Positions 48,053-58,711 of a DNA stretch of 64,000 nucleotides are shown in pieces. The DNA is taken from the NCBI GenBank assembly GCA_933207985.1, contig OW240912.1:234438114-234502113 (forward strand), read 5' to 3'. Below the pieces are notes generated by a model. It made no database searches. It saw only the letters and a list, made by a program, of their open reading frames with translations, and was not told the origin of the DNA. The translations under genes were made by a program, and so were the position numbers. The stretch's first letter is position 1; each line of letters starts with the position of its first letter. The DNA is from Pelobates cultripes (lineage: Eukaryota > Chordata > Amphibia > Anura > Pelobatidae).

Positions 48053-48778
48053 ATGATCCACGGGCGTCACTGCTGCCCGTGCCGCACTCGCTGCGCGGAC
48101 CCACCTCATATACTTGCGGGGACTGTGTGGGGACGGGTGGAGGGAGGCTGGGTCAGTGTTTTTTGTCTCTCTCCACGGTTTGTGCATTATTGGCTGCGCA
48201 AACCTCTGGAAAAAGACGTGCGGGCACACCTCAAGGCTGAATGCCCCAGACCTCTGCTTCTTGACAAAGTAGCACTTACACCTGAGTTTGACAACACGGT
48301 GGTGGTCTTTATGTCGCGTTCGGGGCGAGACCTTCGGATGGGTGTGGAGAAAGGCATGAAGGCAGCACAAGACAAACTGCTAGATTTGCTCGGCCCCATC
48401 GCTAAGATGTTCTATTTCGCGGACTTAGCACTCAGTCAAGGCTCTCAACTCGACCCTAACATCATACGAGAATGGGCTCAACGATCAATATGCCTTCTGG
48501 GCAACGCAAACGCCGCATTGTGCACCAAAAGACGCAAGTCGGCACTGACCCGCATGGGTAACAAGCTCCTGGATCTAGGGGCAAAGGAATTCGGCCCAAG
48601 GGCACAAAGACTGTTATTTGGCAACGCTTTCATCGCAGAGCTTAAAAAACATGTAAACCTATTCACCACCTTGAATAAGGCCCAAACTTCACTCAAGCAG
48701 GTTTTCCACACCCGCACAGGAAGAGGTGTTTTTGGGAGGGCTGGTCAGCAGCAGAACCGAGCCACCAGCCGCTTTTAG
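48053..48778 (+). pseudogene. DIRS gag-like protein, N-terminally replaced
   Basis: A 241-codon frame whose residues from about 44 onward match the gag-like protein of vertebrate DIRS elements: FVHYWLRKPLEKDV near 43, GMKAAQDKLLDLLGP at 101-115, QRSICLLGNANAAL at 143-156, RRKSALTRM at 160-168, LLFGNAFIAEL at 187-197 and LNKAQTSLKQVF at 207-218. The first 40 residues come from an unrelated GC-rich segment (48050-48170), so the native N-terminus is lost. It is followed closely by the RT region on the same strand. The role would be assembly of the DIRS particle. Confidence 0.72.
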
Positions 48779-50338
48779 GAGACAGGTTCCAGATCGTATC
48801 CACAAGCTCCAAGCTTCTTCCCATCTACAACACAAAGGCCCTCATCGTACAGAGGAGCAGGAAGAGCTAGAGGCTTCCGAGGTCGAGGACGCGACCGTTT
48901 CTCTAATGGTGAGTCCACCTACATACCAAACTGTTTCCAATTTTGTAGCAGGCAGCCTGTCCTTTTTCTTACAAAACTGGGAGCTAATTACCAAAAATGC
49001 CTGGGTCCACCAGACAGTGCGTGGCTTCGCCATAGAGTTTTACTCACGACCCATACAAACCCCCCCACCCCACCTCCGATACATATGTCAGCAGAACAAG
49101 AACGCCTGGTGGACGAGGAGATCCACACACTGTTCAAAAAAGGCGCGGTACAATACGCACCAGGAAGGGGAGGCTTCCTAAGCAACATTTTCCTGGTCAA
49201 GAAGAAAACAGGCGACTACAGACCAGTTATCAACCTTCGGCAGTTGAATTCCTACGTAATATACAGACATTTCAAGATGGAAGGAATCAATCTTCTGCAA
49301 GACCTTCTCATCAAGAACGACTGGTTTACGCGTCTGGATCTTAAAGACGCATACCTGTCAGTACCAGTGGACGTAAACTACCGGCGCTTTCTTTGCTTCC
49401 GATGGAGAGGACAAATATGCCCGTTACACTACAGGGCCATGCAATGGATAAAGGCGAGATAGCTACGCACCGGACATTCATATGACCACTGGATCCCACT
49501 GTCGGGCAGAAGGTGGTTACTTCACATACAAGCCTGGAATGGCAAGGTGATCTTTGGCTCTTCCCCGGACTTCATCGTGGAGTCGGACGCCAGCCTATAG
49601 GGATGGGGCACCTACTGCACGGACGCCTCCACGGGAGGCCCATGGCAAGGGGAGGAGACAGACCTACACATCAACTGCCTGGAATTGATCACGTGGCCTT
49701 TCGCCATCCGCAGCCTGGCCAAAGACAGGTCGAACTGCTGCATTCTGCTGCGCATGGTCAATGTTTCGGTGGTGCAGTACATCAACCGTCTGGGCGGAGC
49801 CAGATCACGATCTCTGACGGAAGCCACGAAAGACATCTACAGGTTTTGCCTAGCACGGAACATCATGCTACAGGCGGAATACCTGCCGGGAATCTCCAAT
49901 TTGACTGCGGACTGGTTCTTGCGCCACTGGTGAGACAACAGAGATTGGAAACTCAACAAAGAGATATTCCAGGAACTACGACGGTGGAAAGACCCACAAA
50001 TAATAGATCTTTTCACCTCCAGGACAAATCACCAAGTACCGAGATACTTCAGTTGGCTTCCAGATACGAAAGGCGAAGCTGCGGACGCATTTCTACAAAC
50101 CTGGGCCACACAAGGGGCTTACGCATTCCCACAGTTTTCCATGATTCCACGGGTACTTTGATATACACGCAACCACAGGATATCACTCCTTCTCATAACA
50201 CCCCTCTGGCGGAGTCAACCATGGTTTCCGGATCTTCTGGAGATGTCTTGCGAAACCCCACTACTACTACCAACCTTCCCTCTACTTCTGACAGGAACTC
50301 GAGGGAAGGCCCACACCCTCGTCCTGGAAGGACAACTG
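48726..50338 (+). pseudogene. DIRS reverse transcriptase / RNase H polyprotein, broken
   Basis: The RT N-terminus (FFLQNWELITKNAWVHQTV) lies in frame 3, from about 48950. A frameshift near 49080 moves it to frame 2, where DYRPVINLRQLNSYV and motif A RLDLKDAYLSVPVD are clear. RWRGQI then joins directly to CPLHYRAMQ (about 49420), so the palm segment with the YxDD box and thumb is deleted in frame. RNase H follows: VESDAS (first Asp, 49586), NCLELI (Glu), then LRMVNVSVVQYINRLGG, where the expected catalytic Asp is Val. In-frame stops lie at 49460, 49598, 49931 and 50159. It ends in the assembly gap. The downstream recombinase gene is not seen. Confidence 0.8.
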
Positions 50339-50438
50339 NNNNNNNNNNNNNNNNNNNNNNNNNNNNNNNNNNNNNNNNNNNNNNNNNNNNNNNNNNNNNN
50401 NNNNNNNNNNNNNNNNNNNNNNNNNNNNNNNNNNNNNN
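50339..50438. other. Assembly gap (100 N)
   Basis: Exactly 100 N, a conventional size for a gap of unknown length. It separates DIRS sequence from the satellite array, so the left end of the satellite-bearing element and an unknown number of repeat units are missing. Confidence 0.98.
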
Positions 50439-53150
50439 CTGTGAGCCTGACACACCCGCTTTGAGAAAACTAACTGCTATTCAATCTATAACAGTGAAAA
50501 AAGTTTTTTGTTTTTAAATGCAAGTTATTGTGACACCAGTGAGTGAGTGGTGGCACTGGGCAAGTGGCACAGTATACGCTGCGAGCCTGACACACAGACG
50601 CTTGCAGACAACTAACTGCTATTCAATCTATTATAGTGAATTTTTTTTTTTTTTTAATGCAAGCTATTGTGACACCAGTGAGTGAGTGGTGGCACTGGGC
50701 AAGTGGGCACAGTATATGCTGCGAGCCTGACACACAGACGCTTGCAGACAACTAACTGCAATTCAATCTATTATAGTGAAAACATTTATTTATTTTTTTT
50801 AAATGGAAGCTATTGTGACACCAGTGAGTGAGTGGTGGCACTGGGCAAGTGGGCACAGTATACGCTGCAAGCCTGACACACAGACGCTTGGAGACAACTA
50901 ACTGCTATTCAATCTATAACAGTGAAAAAGATTTGGTTTTTAAATGCACGCTATTGTGACACCAGATAAGAGTGGCACTGTGAACTGGCAGAGTACATGC
51001 TGTAGGTCTGACACACCCGCTTTGAGACAACTAACTGCTATTCAATCTATAACAGTGAAAAAAGTTTTTTGTTTTTAAATGCAAGCTATTATGACACCAG
51101 ATATGAGTGGTACTGTGAACTGGCAGAGTACATGCTGTTGGGCTGACACACCCGCTTTGAGACAACTAACTGCTATTCAATCTATAACAGTGAAAAAAGT
51201 TTTTGGGTTTTTAAATGCACGCTATTGTGACACCAGATGAGTGGCACTGTGAACTGGCAGAGTACACGCTGTAGGGCTGACACACCCGCTTTGAGACAAC
51301 TAACTGCTATTCAATCTATAACAGTGAAAAAAGTTTTTTGTTTTTAAATGCAAGCTATTGTGACACCAGTGAGTGAGTGGTGGCACTGGGTAAGTGGCAC
51401 AGTATACGCACATGTGACACACAGACGCTGCAGACAACTAACTGCTATTCAATCTATTATAGTGAATTTTTTTTAATGCAAGCTATTGTGACACCAGTGA
51501 GTGAGTGGTGGCACTGGGCAAGTGGGCAGTATATGCTGCGCCTACACACAGACGCTTGCAGACAACTAACTGCAATTCAATCTATTATAGTGAAAACATT
51601 TTTTTTTTTTTTTTAAATGGAAGCTATTGTGACACCAGTGAGTGAGTGGTGGCACTGGGCAAGTGGGCACAGTATACGCTGCAAGCCTGACACACAGACG
51701 CTTGGAGACAACTAACTGCTATTCAATCTATAACAGTGAAAAAAGTTTTTTGGTTTTTAAATGCACGCTATTGTGACACCAGTGAGTGAGTGGTGGCACT
51801 GGGCAAGTGGGCACAGTATACGCTGCAAGCCTGACACACAGACGCTTGCAGACAACTAACTGCAATTCAATCTATTATAGTGAAAACATTTATTTATTTA
51901 TTTTAAATGCAAGCTATTGTGACACCAGTGAGTGAGTCGTGGCACTGGGCAAGTGGGCACAGTATACACTGCGAGCCTGACACACAGACGCTTGGAGACA
52001 ACTAACTGCTATTCAATCTATTACAGTGAAAACATTTTTTTTTAAATGCAAGCTATTGTGACACCAGTGAGTGAGTGGTGGCACTGGGCAAGTGGGCACA
52101 GTATACGCTGCGAGCCTGACACACAGACGCTTGCAGACAACTAACTGCTATTCAATCTATTATAGTGAAAAATGTTTTTATTTTTTTTAAATGCAAGCTA
52201 TTGTGACACCAGTGAGTGAGTGGTGGCACTGGGCAAGTGGGCACAGTATACGCTGCGAGCCTGACACACAGACGCATGCAGACATCTAACTGCTATTCAA
52301 TCTATTATAGTGAAAAAAAAATATTTTTTTTTAAAATGCAAGCTATTGTGACACCAGTGAATTAGTGGTGGCACTGGGCAAGTGGGCACAGTATACGCTG
52401 CGAGCCTGACACACAGACGCTTGCAGACAACTAACTGCTATTCAATCTATTATAGTGAATTTTTTTTTTTTTTTTAAATGCAAGCTATTGTGACACCAGT
52501 GAGTGAGTGGTGGCACTAGGCAAGTGGGCACAGTATCCACTGTGAGACTGACACAGAAGCTGGCAGACAACTACCTGCTATTCAATCTATTACAGTGAAA
52601 ACTATTTTTTATTTAAATGCAAGCTATTGTGACACCAGTGAGTGAGTGGTGGCACTGGGCACGTGGGCACAGTATCCACTGTGAGACTGACACAGAAGCT
52701 GGCAGACAACTAACTGCTATTCAATCTATTATAGTGAAGAAAAAAAAATTATAAATGCAAGCTATTTTGACACCAGTGAGTGAGTGGTGGCACTGGGCAA
52801 GTGGGCACAGTATACGCTGCGAGCCTGACACACAGACGCTTCCAGACAACTAACTGCTATTCAATCTATTATAGTGAAAAAAGTTTTTTGGTTTTTAAAT
52901 GCACGCTATTGTGACACCAGTGAGTGAGTGGTGGCACTGGGCAAGTGGTTACAGTATACGCTGCGAGCCTGACACACAGATGCTTGCAGACAACTACCTG
53001 CTATTCAATCTATTACAGTGAAAACTATTTTTTTTTTAAATGCAAGCTATTTTGACACCAGTGAGTGAGTGGTGGCACTGGAAAAGTGGGCACAGTATCC
53101 ACTGTGAGCCTGACACAGAAGCTGGCAGGCAGGCAGGCAACTGCAATTAC
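50439..53150 (+). repeat. 140-bp satellite array, about 19 units
   Basis: The anchor GACACCAG recurs at 50532, 50671, 50817, 50958, 51093, 51229, 51362, 51490, 51631, 51775, 51921, 52060, 52205, 52350, 52492, 52631, 52769, 52913 and 53054, a mean spacing of 140 bp. Each unit holds GTGAGTGAGTGGTGGCACTG, GGCACAGTATACGCTG, CTGACACACAGACGCTTG, AACTAACTGCTATTCAATCT and a variable poly-T followed by AAATGCAAGCTATTGT. A variant type (GATAAGAGTGGCACTGTGAA; ACACCCGCTTTGAGACAAC) makes up three consecutive units at 50958-51361 and the partial unit next to the gap. The length varies mainly in the poly-T. Confidence 0.95.
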
Positions 53151-53577
53151 ATTACACAGAAAAAAAAAAAAGCAGACTGATGTTATAGCCCTAAAAAGGG
53201 CTTTTTGTGGTGCTGTCCTTACAGCAGAGATCAGATGAGTCCTTCAGGACTGTAGAGGACACTGTATACACTAACCTAGCTATCCATTTCCCTATCAAAT
53301 CAATAGCAGCTACACTTTCCCTCCTCTCACTAAGCATGCAGCTTGAGAATGAATCTAAAATGGATCCTGTCCAGTAGGTGGGAGGGTCTGCTAGGGAGGG
53401 TGTGCTGCTAATTGGCTGGAATGTGTCTGCTGACTGTGAGGTACAGGGTCAAAGTTTACTCAATGATGACGAATAGGGGGCGGATCGAACCGCGCATATG
53501 TTCGCCCGCCGAGGCGAATGCGAACATGCTATGTTCGCCAGGAACTATTCGCCAGCGAACCGTTCGGTGCATCACTA
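53151..53577 (+). mobile_element. Right end of satellite-bearing hAT-like element
   Basis: Nonrepetitive sequence follows the array and ends GAACCGTTCGGTGCATCACTA. The last 170 bp match the 150-bp element at 13741-13890, whose complete ends are TAGTGACGGTTCGCC and GACATCACTA. The satellite therefore lies inside a transposable element of that family. The left end is hidden by the gap. Near 53190, AGCCCTAAAAAGGGCT forms a small hairpin. Confidence 0.75.
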
Positions 53578-54411
53578 GATACGGGGGCTTGATTTTCCGC
53601 CTTGCCTCGTTAGGCCACAGCTCTACTCGACAACTTGTTCATACGTTTATCCAAACTCACTATCTGTAAATAATCATCCTGGTTCTAAAAAACAAGCACC
53701 CCTTGTTCATCTCACCCTACTCTGTTATCGGATTCTACCGCGCTTTATTAGCACAATCTCTTCATGGATCTCCTCTTAGGGTTATAGTAGCTATCCCTGA
53801 ACTTTCCGGCACACTCGGGGCCTAAGGATACAATACTATCAACAATATCACTAAGAACTTCACTATACTAAATCTAAACTTATCAATTTTTTTCTCTTCC
53901 TCCTCTCCCTCTCTCTTTTTTCCTCTTCTCTCTCCCTCCTTCCTTTCCCTCTCTCCTTTCTCTCTTTCTCTTACGTTGTAGGTCTCATAGGGAGTTTCCT
54001 TTTTCACGAAAAACAACAACTTGGGTTTTTCTACGTTGCATTACCCCTTCATCAAGCCCCCCGTACAGGGTCAGAGAACTGGCTGTTTAGGGATGGGCGC
54101 TGGCCTTAGTTGCACAACATAGCCGGTCCCACGAGTCCAACTCCCCAATCTCAACACAGAGATTTTTGCCCCTCGGCCCAAATCATAGTTAGAGCCTCGC
54201 ATTCAACCACCTATCGAGTTTATAGTTAGGGCCTCACCTGTCACGGCCACACGTTTTGGATCTTTACTGTCACCGTGATAACAAGGAGGGCCTCAGCTGT
54301 CACGAGGTAAATAGACTTTCGCTTCAGTACTAGTTAGCCAGCCAGTTCTACATAAGCTCAGCGGTGTTTCAGTAATCAGATCATTGTTGTTGTGTTGTTC
54401 TTTCTTGCAGT
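53578..54411 (+). other. Candidate Ngaro 5' leader; CT-rich tract
   Basis: Noncoding sequence upstream of the Ngaro gag start. It contains a pyrimidine-rich tract at 53889-53973. The left split repeat (A1) expected of an Ngaro element is not recognisable, so the 5' end may be truncated. Confidence 0.4.
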
Positions 54412-56925
54412 ATGTCCAAAGAAGCCAGCAAAGGAAAAGAATCACCCCCCCAGCACACCCACTAGGTCTAACACCCCCATTAGGCATGGTACCCCCAGGG
54501 AATTTCAAGAACCATCCACGCCAGGCTCTTTATCCCCAGGATTGCGGCTGAATTGCGCCGAAGGGGAATCCCTTTCCCGGCTACTGCAAGGAAAGCTGAA
54601 CTATTCAAGCTGCTTACAGCGCATCCTAAGGATCCTGGGCTGGGTACCAGCTCACAAGGGCACAGCTCAGACATACCATTCTGTCATCTCTTCAGTCCAT
54701 TAATGATAGACTGACTAAACTGGAAAATGCCAACCCGGCTCGCATAGATCCTCCTCCCATAGGGTCTGCACAAGCACTCATACCTTCCAACTCACAGGGT
54801 AGGCCCCCCACTTCACCTTTTACTCCCACCCATGTAATTACCCCAGCACACATGGTCCCTCCAGCTCTCCATAAGGATATTTTAGATGAGAAAGATGTAA
54901 ATCTAGTCTCGCTACTAATAGCTTTCCAAGATGTTGTGGAGAACATACAATTACGGCGATTTGGCTGTCGTCATGAAGGCTAGAGACCCACGACTCAATA
55001 AAAAACTCACCATACCCGAGTTTGTCCTAGCCTTCAGTATTTACAGGGATGTTGTATGCTCTGTTTATCCACAATGTCGAGAGGAATTAGATTGATAGAA
55101 ACAGGAGAAGAGAAACACTGTCCTGAATGGAGATAGTTAAAACATAATTTTTAATCACAGAAAATCAGTAAATAGTGTGTAATGTAAAAACCTACTCTCA
55201 GAAAGCCTATATACATATAAAAGGATTATAGAGAGATAGTATGTGGAGTTAAAAAAGTATTAAATTGGTTGACATTGATAGAAATGTCACTGCAGACAGG
55301 CAGAATGAAGTGTAAGTGTCTAGCTCTAAGTATAGAGGTGTAATTACTGCTAGATCTGGCTGGATAAATCACTCGAAAATGTAGCAGGAAAATATTCAAA
55401 TGTTGCAATATACAATGACTGTAGCGACTTGTATGTAACAAGTCCAGCACTGATTGAAGTAGCATGCACTCCTATACAGTGCTAGTCATGATATAGCTAG
55501 AGAGAATAAATAAATTACGTCCAGTCTTTCTGCTTGCTCCAAACCTTGCCTGAACTGTAGGCAAAGCTAGAGAATCTATTAGTGTTACTTAGCATTCATG
55601 GATTGATTTAGCAAAATAAAGCAGAAAAAAAAAGATATCTACCTCACTCTATCACTTAAGTACGATATATTGTCAGATATACAATATATAGGCTGGTTGA
55701 AACTGCAGAGCTAATCACTCTGCAGATATATATATGCCTACAAGAGCACCTGTCATATAGATCGAGCTGTTGTACTGACTGGAACTGTTAGTGCTGGCTG
55801 ATGTTGCAAAATAAACATATATAAAGTGAAATACAGAGAGGAGATATATTACAGAGAAAAGGAGAGATTAGTTAACAGTATCAGTATAATGAATGACTAG
55901 ATAAGGTACCAAAAAAAAATGAAATAAAACACTGTCTGATAATATGAAAAAAAATGAAATTGTAGGATGTTGCTAAAAAAACGCTGTCGATATATATGTG
56001 CCTTCAAGGGCACCTATCTCCTTGATAAACCACTAAGCTAACTAGCTGATACTAGCTAATAGATGAGCAAACTCCCCTGCAAGGCAAATAAAATCTAAAT
56101 AGAGTCTGATATCTGCATTCACTTCAGCAGACAGACTGGACGTAATTTATTTATTCTGTCTAGCTCTATCATGACTAGCACTGTATAGTAGTGCATGCTA
56201 CTTCAATCAGTGCTGGACTTGTTACATAAAAGTCGCTACAGTCATTGTATTTTGCAACATTTGAACATTTTTTTTTCCTGCTACATTTTCGAGTGATTTA
56301 TCCAGCCACATCTAGCAGTAATTACACCTCTATACTTAGAGCTAGACACTGACACTTTCATTCTGTCTGTCTGCAGTGACATTTCTATCAATGTCAACCA
56401 ATGTAATACTTTTTTTAACTCCACATACTCTCTCTCTATAATCCCTTTATATGTATATGTGCTTTCTGAGAGTAAGTTTTTACATTACACCCTATTTACT
56501 GATTTTTTTAGATTAAAAGTTGTGTTTTAACTATCTCCATTCAGGACAGTGTTTCTCTTCTCCTGTTTCTATATTCCTAATTAGGGTTAACCCCTTCACT
56601 GCCCTATAGATTTTTTTTTCTATATTAAGCTTCCATTCTGTTAATTTTCTAGAATTAGATTTATATTTGCACAAAGTGGTGGACTTAGGTCACAAGTACG
56701 GGGGTTTCATGTTTTACGACTTCCACAAGTCTGTCGGCAAAAGCAACCCTGGCCCAGTTTAAAATCCGCACTGACTGGAGCCTGTTGGACACAGAACTCT
56801 TTTGCAGACATTTGCAGGCTTGGTACCCCTGTCTTGTGCAGTCTGCTTATCCACCTCCCATACCACCAATCTTTGCCCCTCAGAAGCTGATCCCTCCTCC
56901 TATTTGAATCTCTCAGGGGTTTGAA
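54412..56925 (+). pseudogene. Ngaro-type gag, split by a 1.56-kb insertion
   Basis: This is a broken gag-like gene of an Ngaro retrotransposon. It starts ATG at 54412 (MSKEASKGK). A stop lies at 54463. Frame 1 carries AAELRRRGIPFPATARK and AELFKLL, a SAP-like segment. Frame 2 carries KDVNLVSLLIAFQDVVENIQ near 54893. Frame 1 again carries MKARDPRLNKKLTIPEFVL and YPQCREELD up to 55092. After the insertion (55094-56651) the gene resumes with LYLHKVVDLGHKYGGFMFY and ends with a zinc knuckle of CX2CX4HX4C form (CAVCLSTSHTTNLC, near 56835). The RT and RNase H genes that should follow are absent; the recombinase comes directly after. Confidence 0.72.
55094..56651. mobile_element. Long-terminal-inverted-repeat element with 10-bp TSD (MULE-like)
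   Basis: Two inverted arms of about 440 bp, 55095-55533 and 56128-56572, enclose a spacer of about 590 bp without coding capacity. GAATTAGATT directly flanks the insertion (55084-55093 and 56652-56661). Long TIRs with a 9-10 bp duplication fit Mutator-like elements. The right end extends 79 bp beyond its arm; the left may have lost this piece by deletion between TAGAAA repeats. The spacer has two diverged copies of a GATATATATATGCCT...AAGGGCACCT segment. It splits the Ngaro gag between two codons. Confidence 0.75.
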
Positions 56926-56955
56926 CCCCATACAAACCTGGTCATAAAAACCTCT

Positions 56956-57474
56956 ATGTACTTAGCATTCTATGGATTCCTGAGACTTAGAGAGTTCACG
57001 ATTACAGCCCAATCAGACAGTCAATCATGTCTCTCCATAAAAGACTTAAAAAAGGTGAACGATCACTACCTCCTGTCACTCAGACATTCAAAAACCAAAC
57101 AATTAGACTATCCAGTAGTAATCCCCTTCTACCCTACCGAGAATCACTGGTTCACTGTTAAAGTCCTAGACACTTACATAGTTCAGGTTAAGGATAATCC
57201 CAGCCACGCTCCACTTTTTTTCACTACTAGGCAGTCCCCTAACTACTTCTAAATTCATGTTCTACATTAGAACTTTGTGCATTAAATTAGGTTGGGACCC
57301 TGCCTCTTATTCAGGACATTCGTTCAGAATAGGGGCTGCCTCAGCTGCATCCAGTATCAATACTGCAGTACACATCATTAAAAAATTAGGACGTTGGAAA
57401 TCCGCAATATACAACAGATACATACCGCAACCAGAGAAAGAGTTAAGGCAAGCATTTAAAAATCTTGAATCATA
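56956..57474 (+). pseudogene. Ngaro-type tyrosine recombinase, C-terminal part with one frameshift
   Basis: The enzyme would integrate the Ngaro circular DNA. The frame at 56956-57252 holds YGFLRLREFTI (catalytic Arg region) and LSLRHSKTKQ (Lys region). A frameshift near 57235 moves the reading to the frame of 57257-57472, which holds SGHSFRIGAASAAS (His21 and Arg24 of that frame) and KKLGRWKSAIYNRYIP, where Tyr55 is the expected nucleophile. All catalytic residues are therefore present, but in two frames. The GHSFRIGA and LGRWKS signatures differ from the DIRS recombinase at 36762 and support Ngaro rather than DIRS. It follows gag with RT and RNase H deleted. Confidence 0.75.
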
Positions 57475-57523
57475 ATCATGTTGATAATAAAGTGTGTTTT
57501 TTTTTTTTGCATCTCCTTTTGCC

Positions 57524-57866
57524 CTCTTTTTTTTACAGGCCACCTCTACATCGGTTTCGGCACACCACACCGACTTAATCCAATCACAAGGTATTTCACG
57601 GTCATTAATATTAACCGACCACAAGTTTTAAGGCCGCAGGCCTGTATTTGTGGGAGGAGTTAGCATTCCTATAAAAACGCTACCCCTTCTTACCTTTGCC
57701 GTGACGTACGCTGTTTACCCCACCCACCTCACCCTCTTCATACCTATACAATCCCTTCGGGAACCCTCTTTTTTTACAAGCCTACCCCTACGTCAGTTTC
57801 GGCACACCACACCGACTTAATTCAATCACAAGGTATTTCATGGTCCATATATTAACCGACCACAAA
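57524..57866 (+). repeat. Ngaro split direct repeats (B1-A2-B2)
   Basis: A block of about 100 bp occurs twice in direct orientation: 57524-57624 and 57764-57866. Both contain TTTCGGCACACCACACCGAC, TTCAATCACAAGGTATTTCA-like sequence and ATTAACCGACCACAA. The sequence between them (57625-57763) would be A2. This B1-A2-B2 order is the 3' architecture of Ngaro elements, so the element should end near 57866. Confidence 0.75.
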
Positions 57867-58245
57867 TAATTATATTTATATATATATATATATAATTTTT
57901 TTTTATTTTTTTTTATTAAATAATAAATAAGTAAAATATTTAACAATATCAAAAACTCACAACGCGTTTCGCCTGACAGGATTTCTCAAGTGATAGCATT
58001 AAAGGTCCTGCATACAGCCCAATTTATAGGGTTTCTGAAGATATAATTTACAAAAAAAAAAGGCAGGCTTACGATGTCATAATGATCACATTACTAATAA
58101 AACACATATGTGTATAATTCCAATCTAAATGTATGATAAAATAACATCTTTATTACCTAAATTGCATAGCTATTGCTAATATACTATAATACAAAACAAT
58201 CTCTTATAAGTAACTTTATTTCTTTTCAAGTCAATTTTAAAAACG
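57867..58245. other. AT-rich spacer with a Penelope-like terminal motif
   Basis: (TA)n and poly-T at 57870-57920, then ACAACGCGTTTCGCCTGACA and TTTCTCAAGTGAT (57958-57994), a motif often seen at the ends of amphibian Penelope-like elements. No coding sequence. Confidence 0.35.
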
Positions 58246-58249
58246 AAGT

Positions 58250-58681
58250 GTATGTGGGGTATGTTTGTATGTCAACCATGATTTAAAGCCAAATGTTAAG
58301 CAAATGGAATGCGAGGAGGATAATGTGGAAGCTTTATGGGTAAATATCTGCTTGGGGGAAAAGGGAAACCAACTATTGGTTGGGATATGTTATAAACCAC
58401 CTAATGTTAATATTGACGAGAAACAACAGCTGTTTGAGCAAATTGAGAAAGCTGCAAATCTGGGTAACACTTTAATTATTGGAGATTTTAATTACCCGGA
58501 TATAAATTGGGACAGAGGGACTAGTACCTCAGCAAAGGGAATAAGGTTTTTAAACTTGTTAAATGACACCTTCATGTCACAACTTGTACAAGCACCAACT
58601 AGAGTGGATGCTTGTCTGGATCTGGTTTTAACAAACAACGTTGATCTTTTGATCACTTGGGAAATAGTGATCACAATATAG
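58250..58681 (+). pseudogene. CR1 ORF2 endonuclease domain, 5'-truncated
   Basis: The 138-codon frame at 58265 encodes the second half of an apurinic-type endonuclease that nicks the target DNA for CR1 insertion. Visible: QLLVGICYKPPN at 36-47, LIIGDFNYPDINW at 70-82 and LDLVLTNNVDLL at 118-129. The N-terminal catalytic part is missing. A frameshift before 58657 puts the SDH motif (58666-58674) in another frame. The RT frame follows about 30-200 bp downstream on the same strand. Confidence 0.82.
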
Positions 58682-58711
58682 TGTCCTTTGAAACTGAAAA
58701 AAACAAAAGCA

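Noticed and set aside
49513..50517. A 334-codon plus-strand frame running into the gap
   Set aside because: It is a shadow frame over DIRS RNase H. The conserved DIRS motifs read in frame 2 with in-frame stops, and part of this frame translates N bases.
50439..53150. A CRISPR-like regular array
   Set aside because: The whole 140-bp unit is repeated, with no short repeat alternating with unique spacers, and the genome is vertebrate. It is a satellite.
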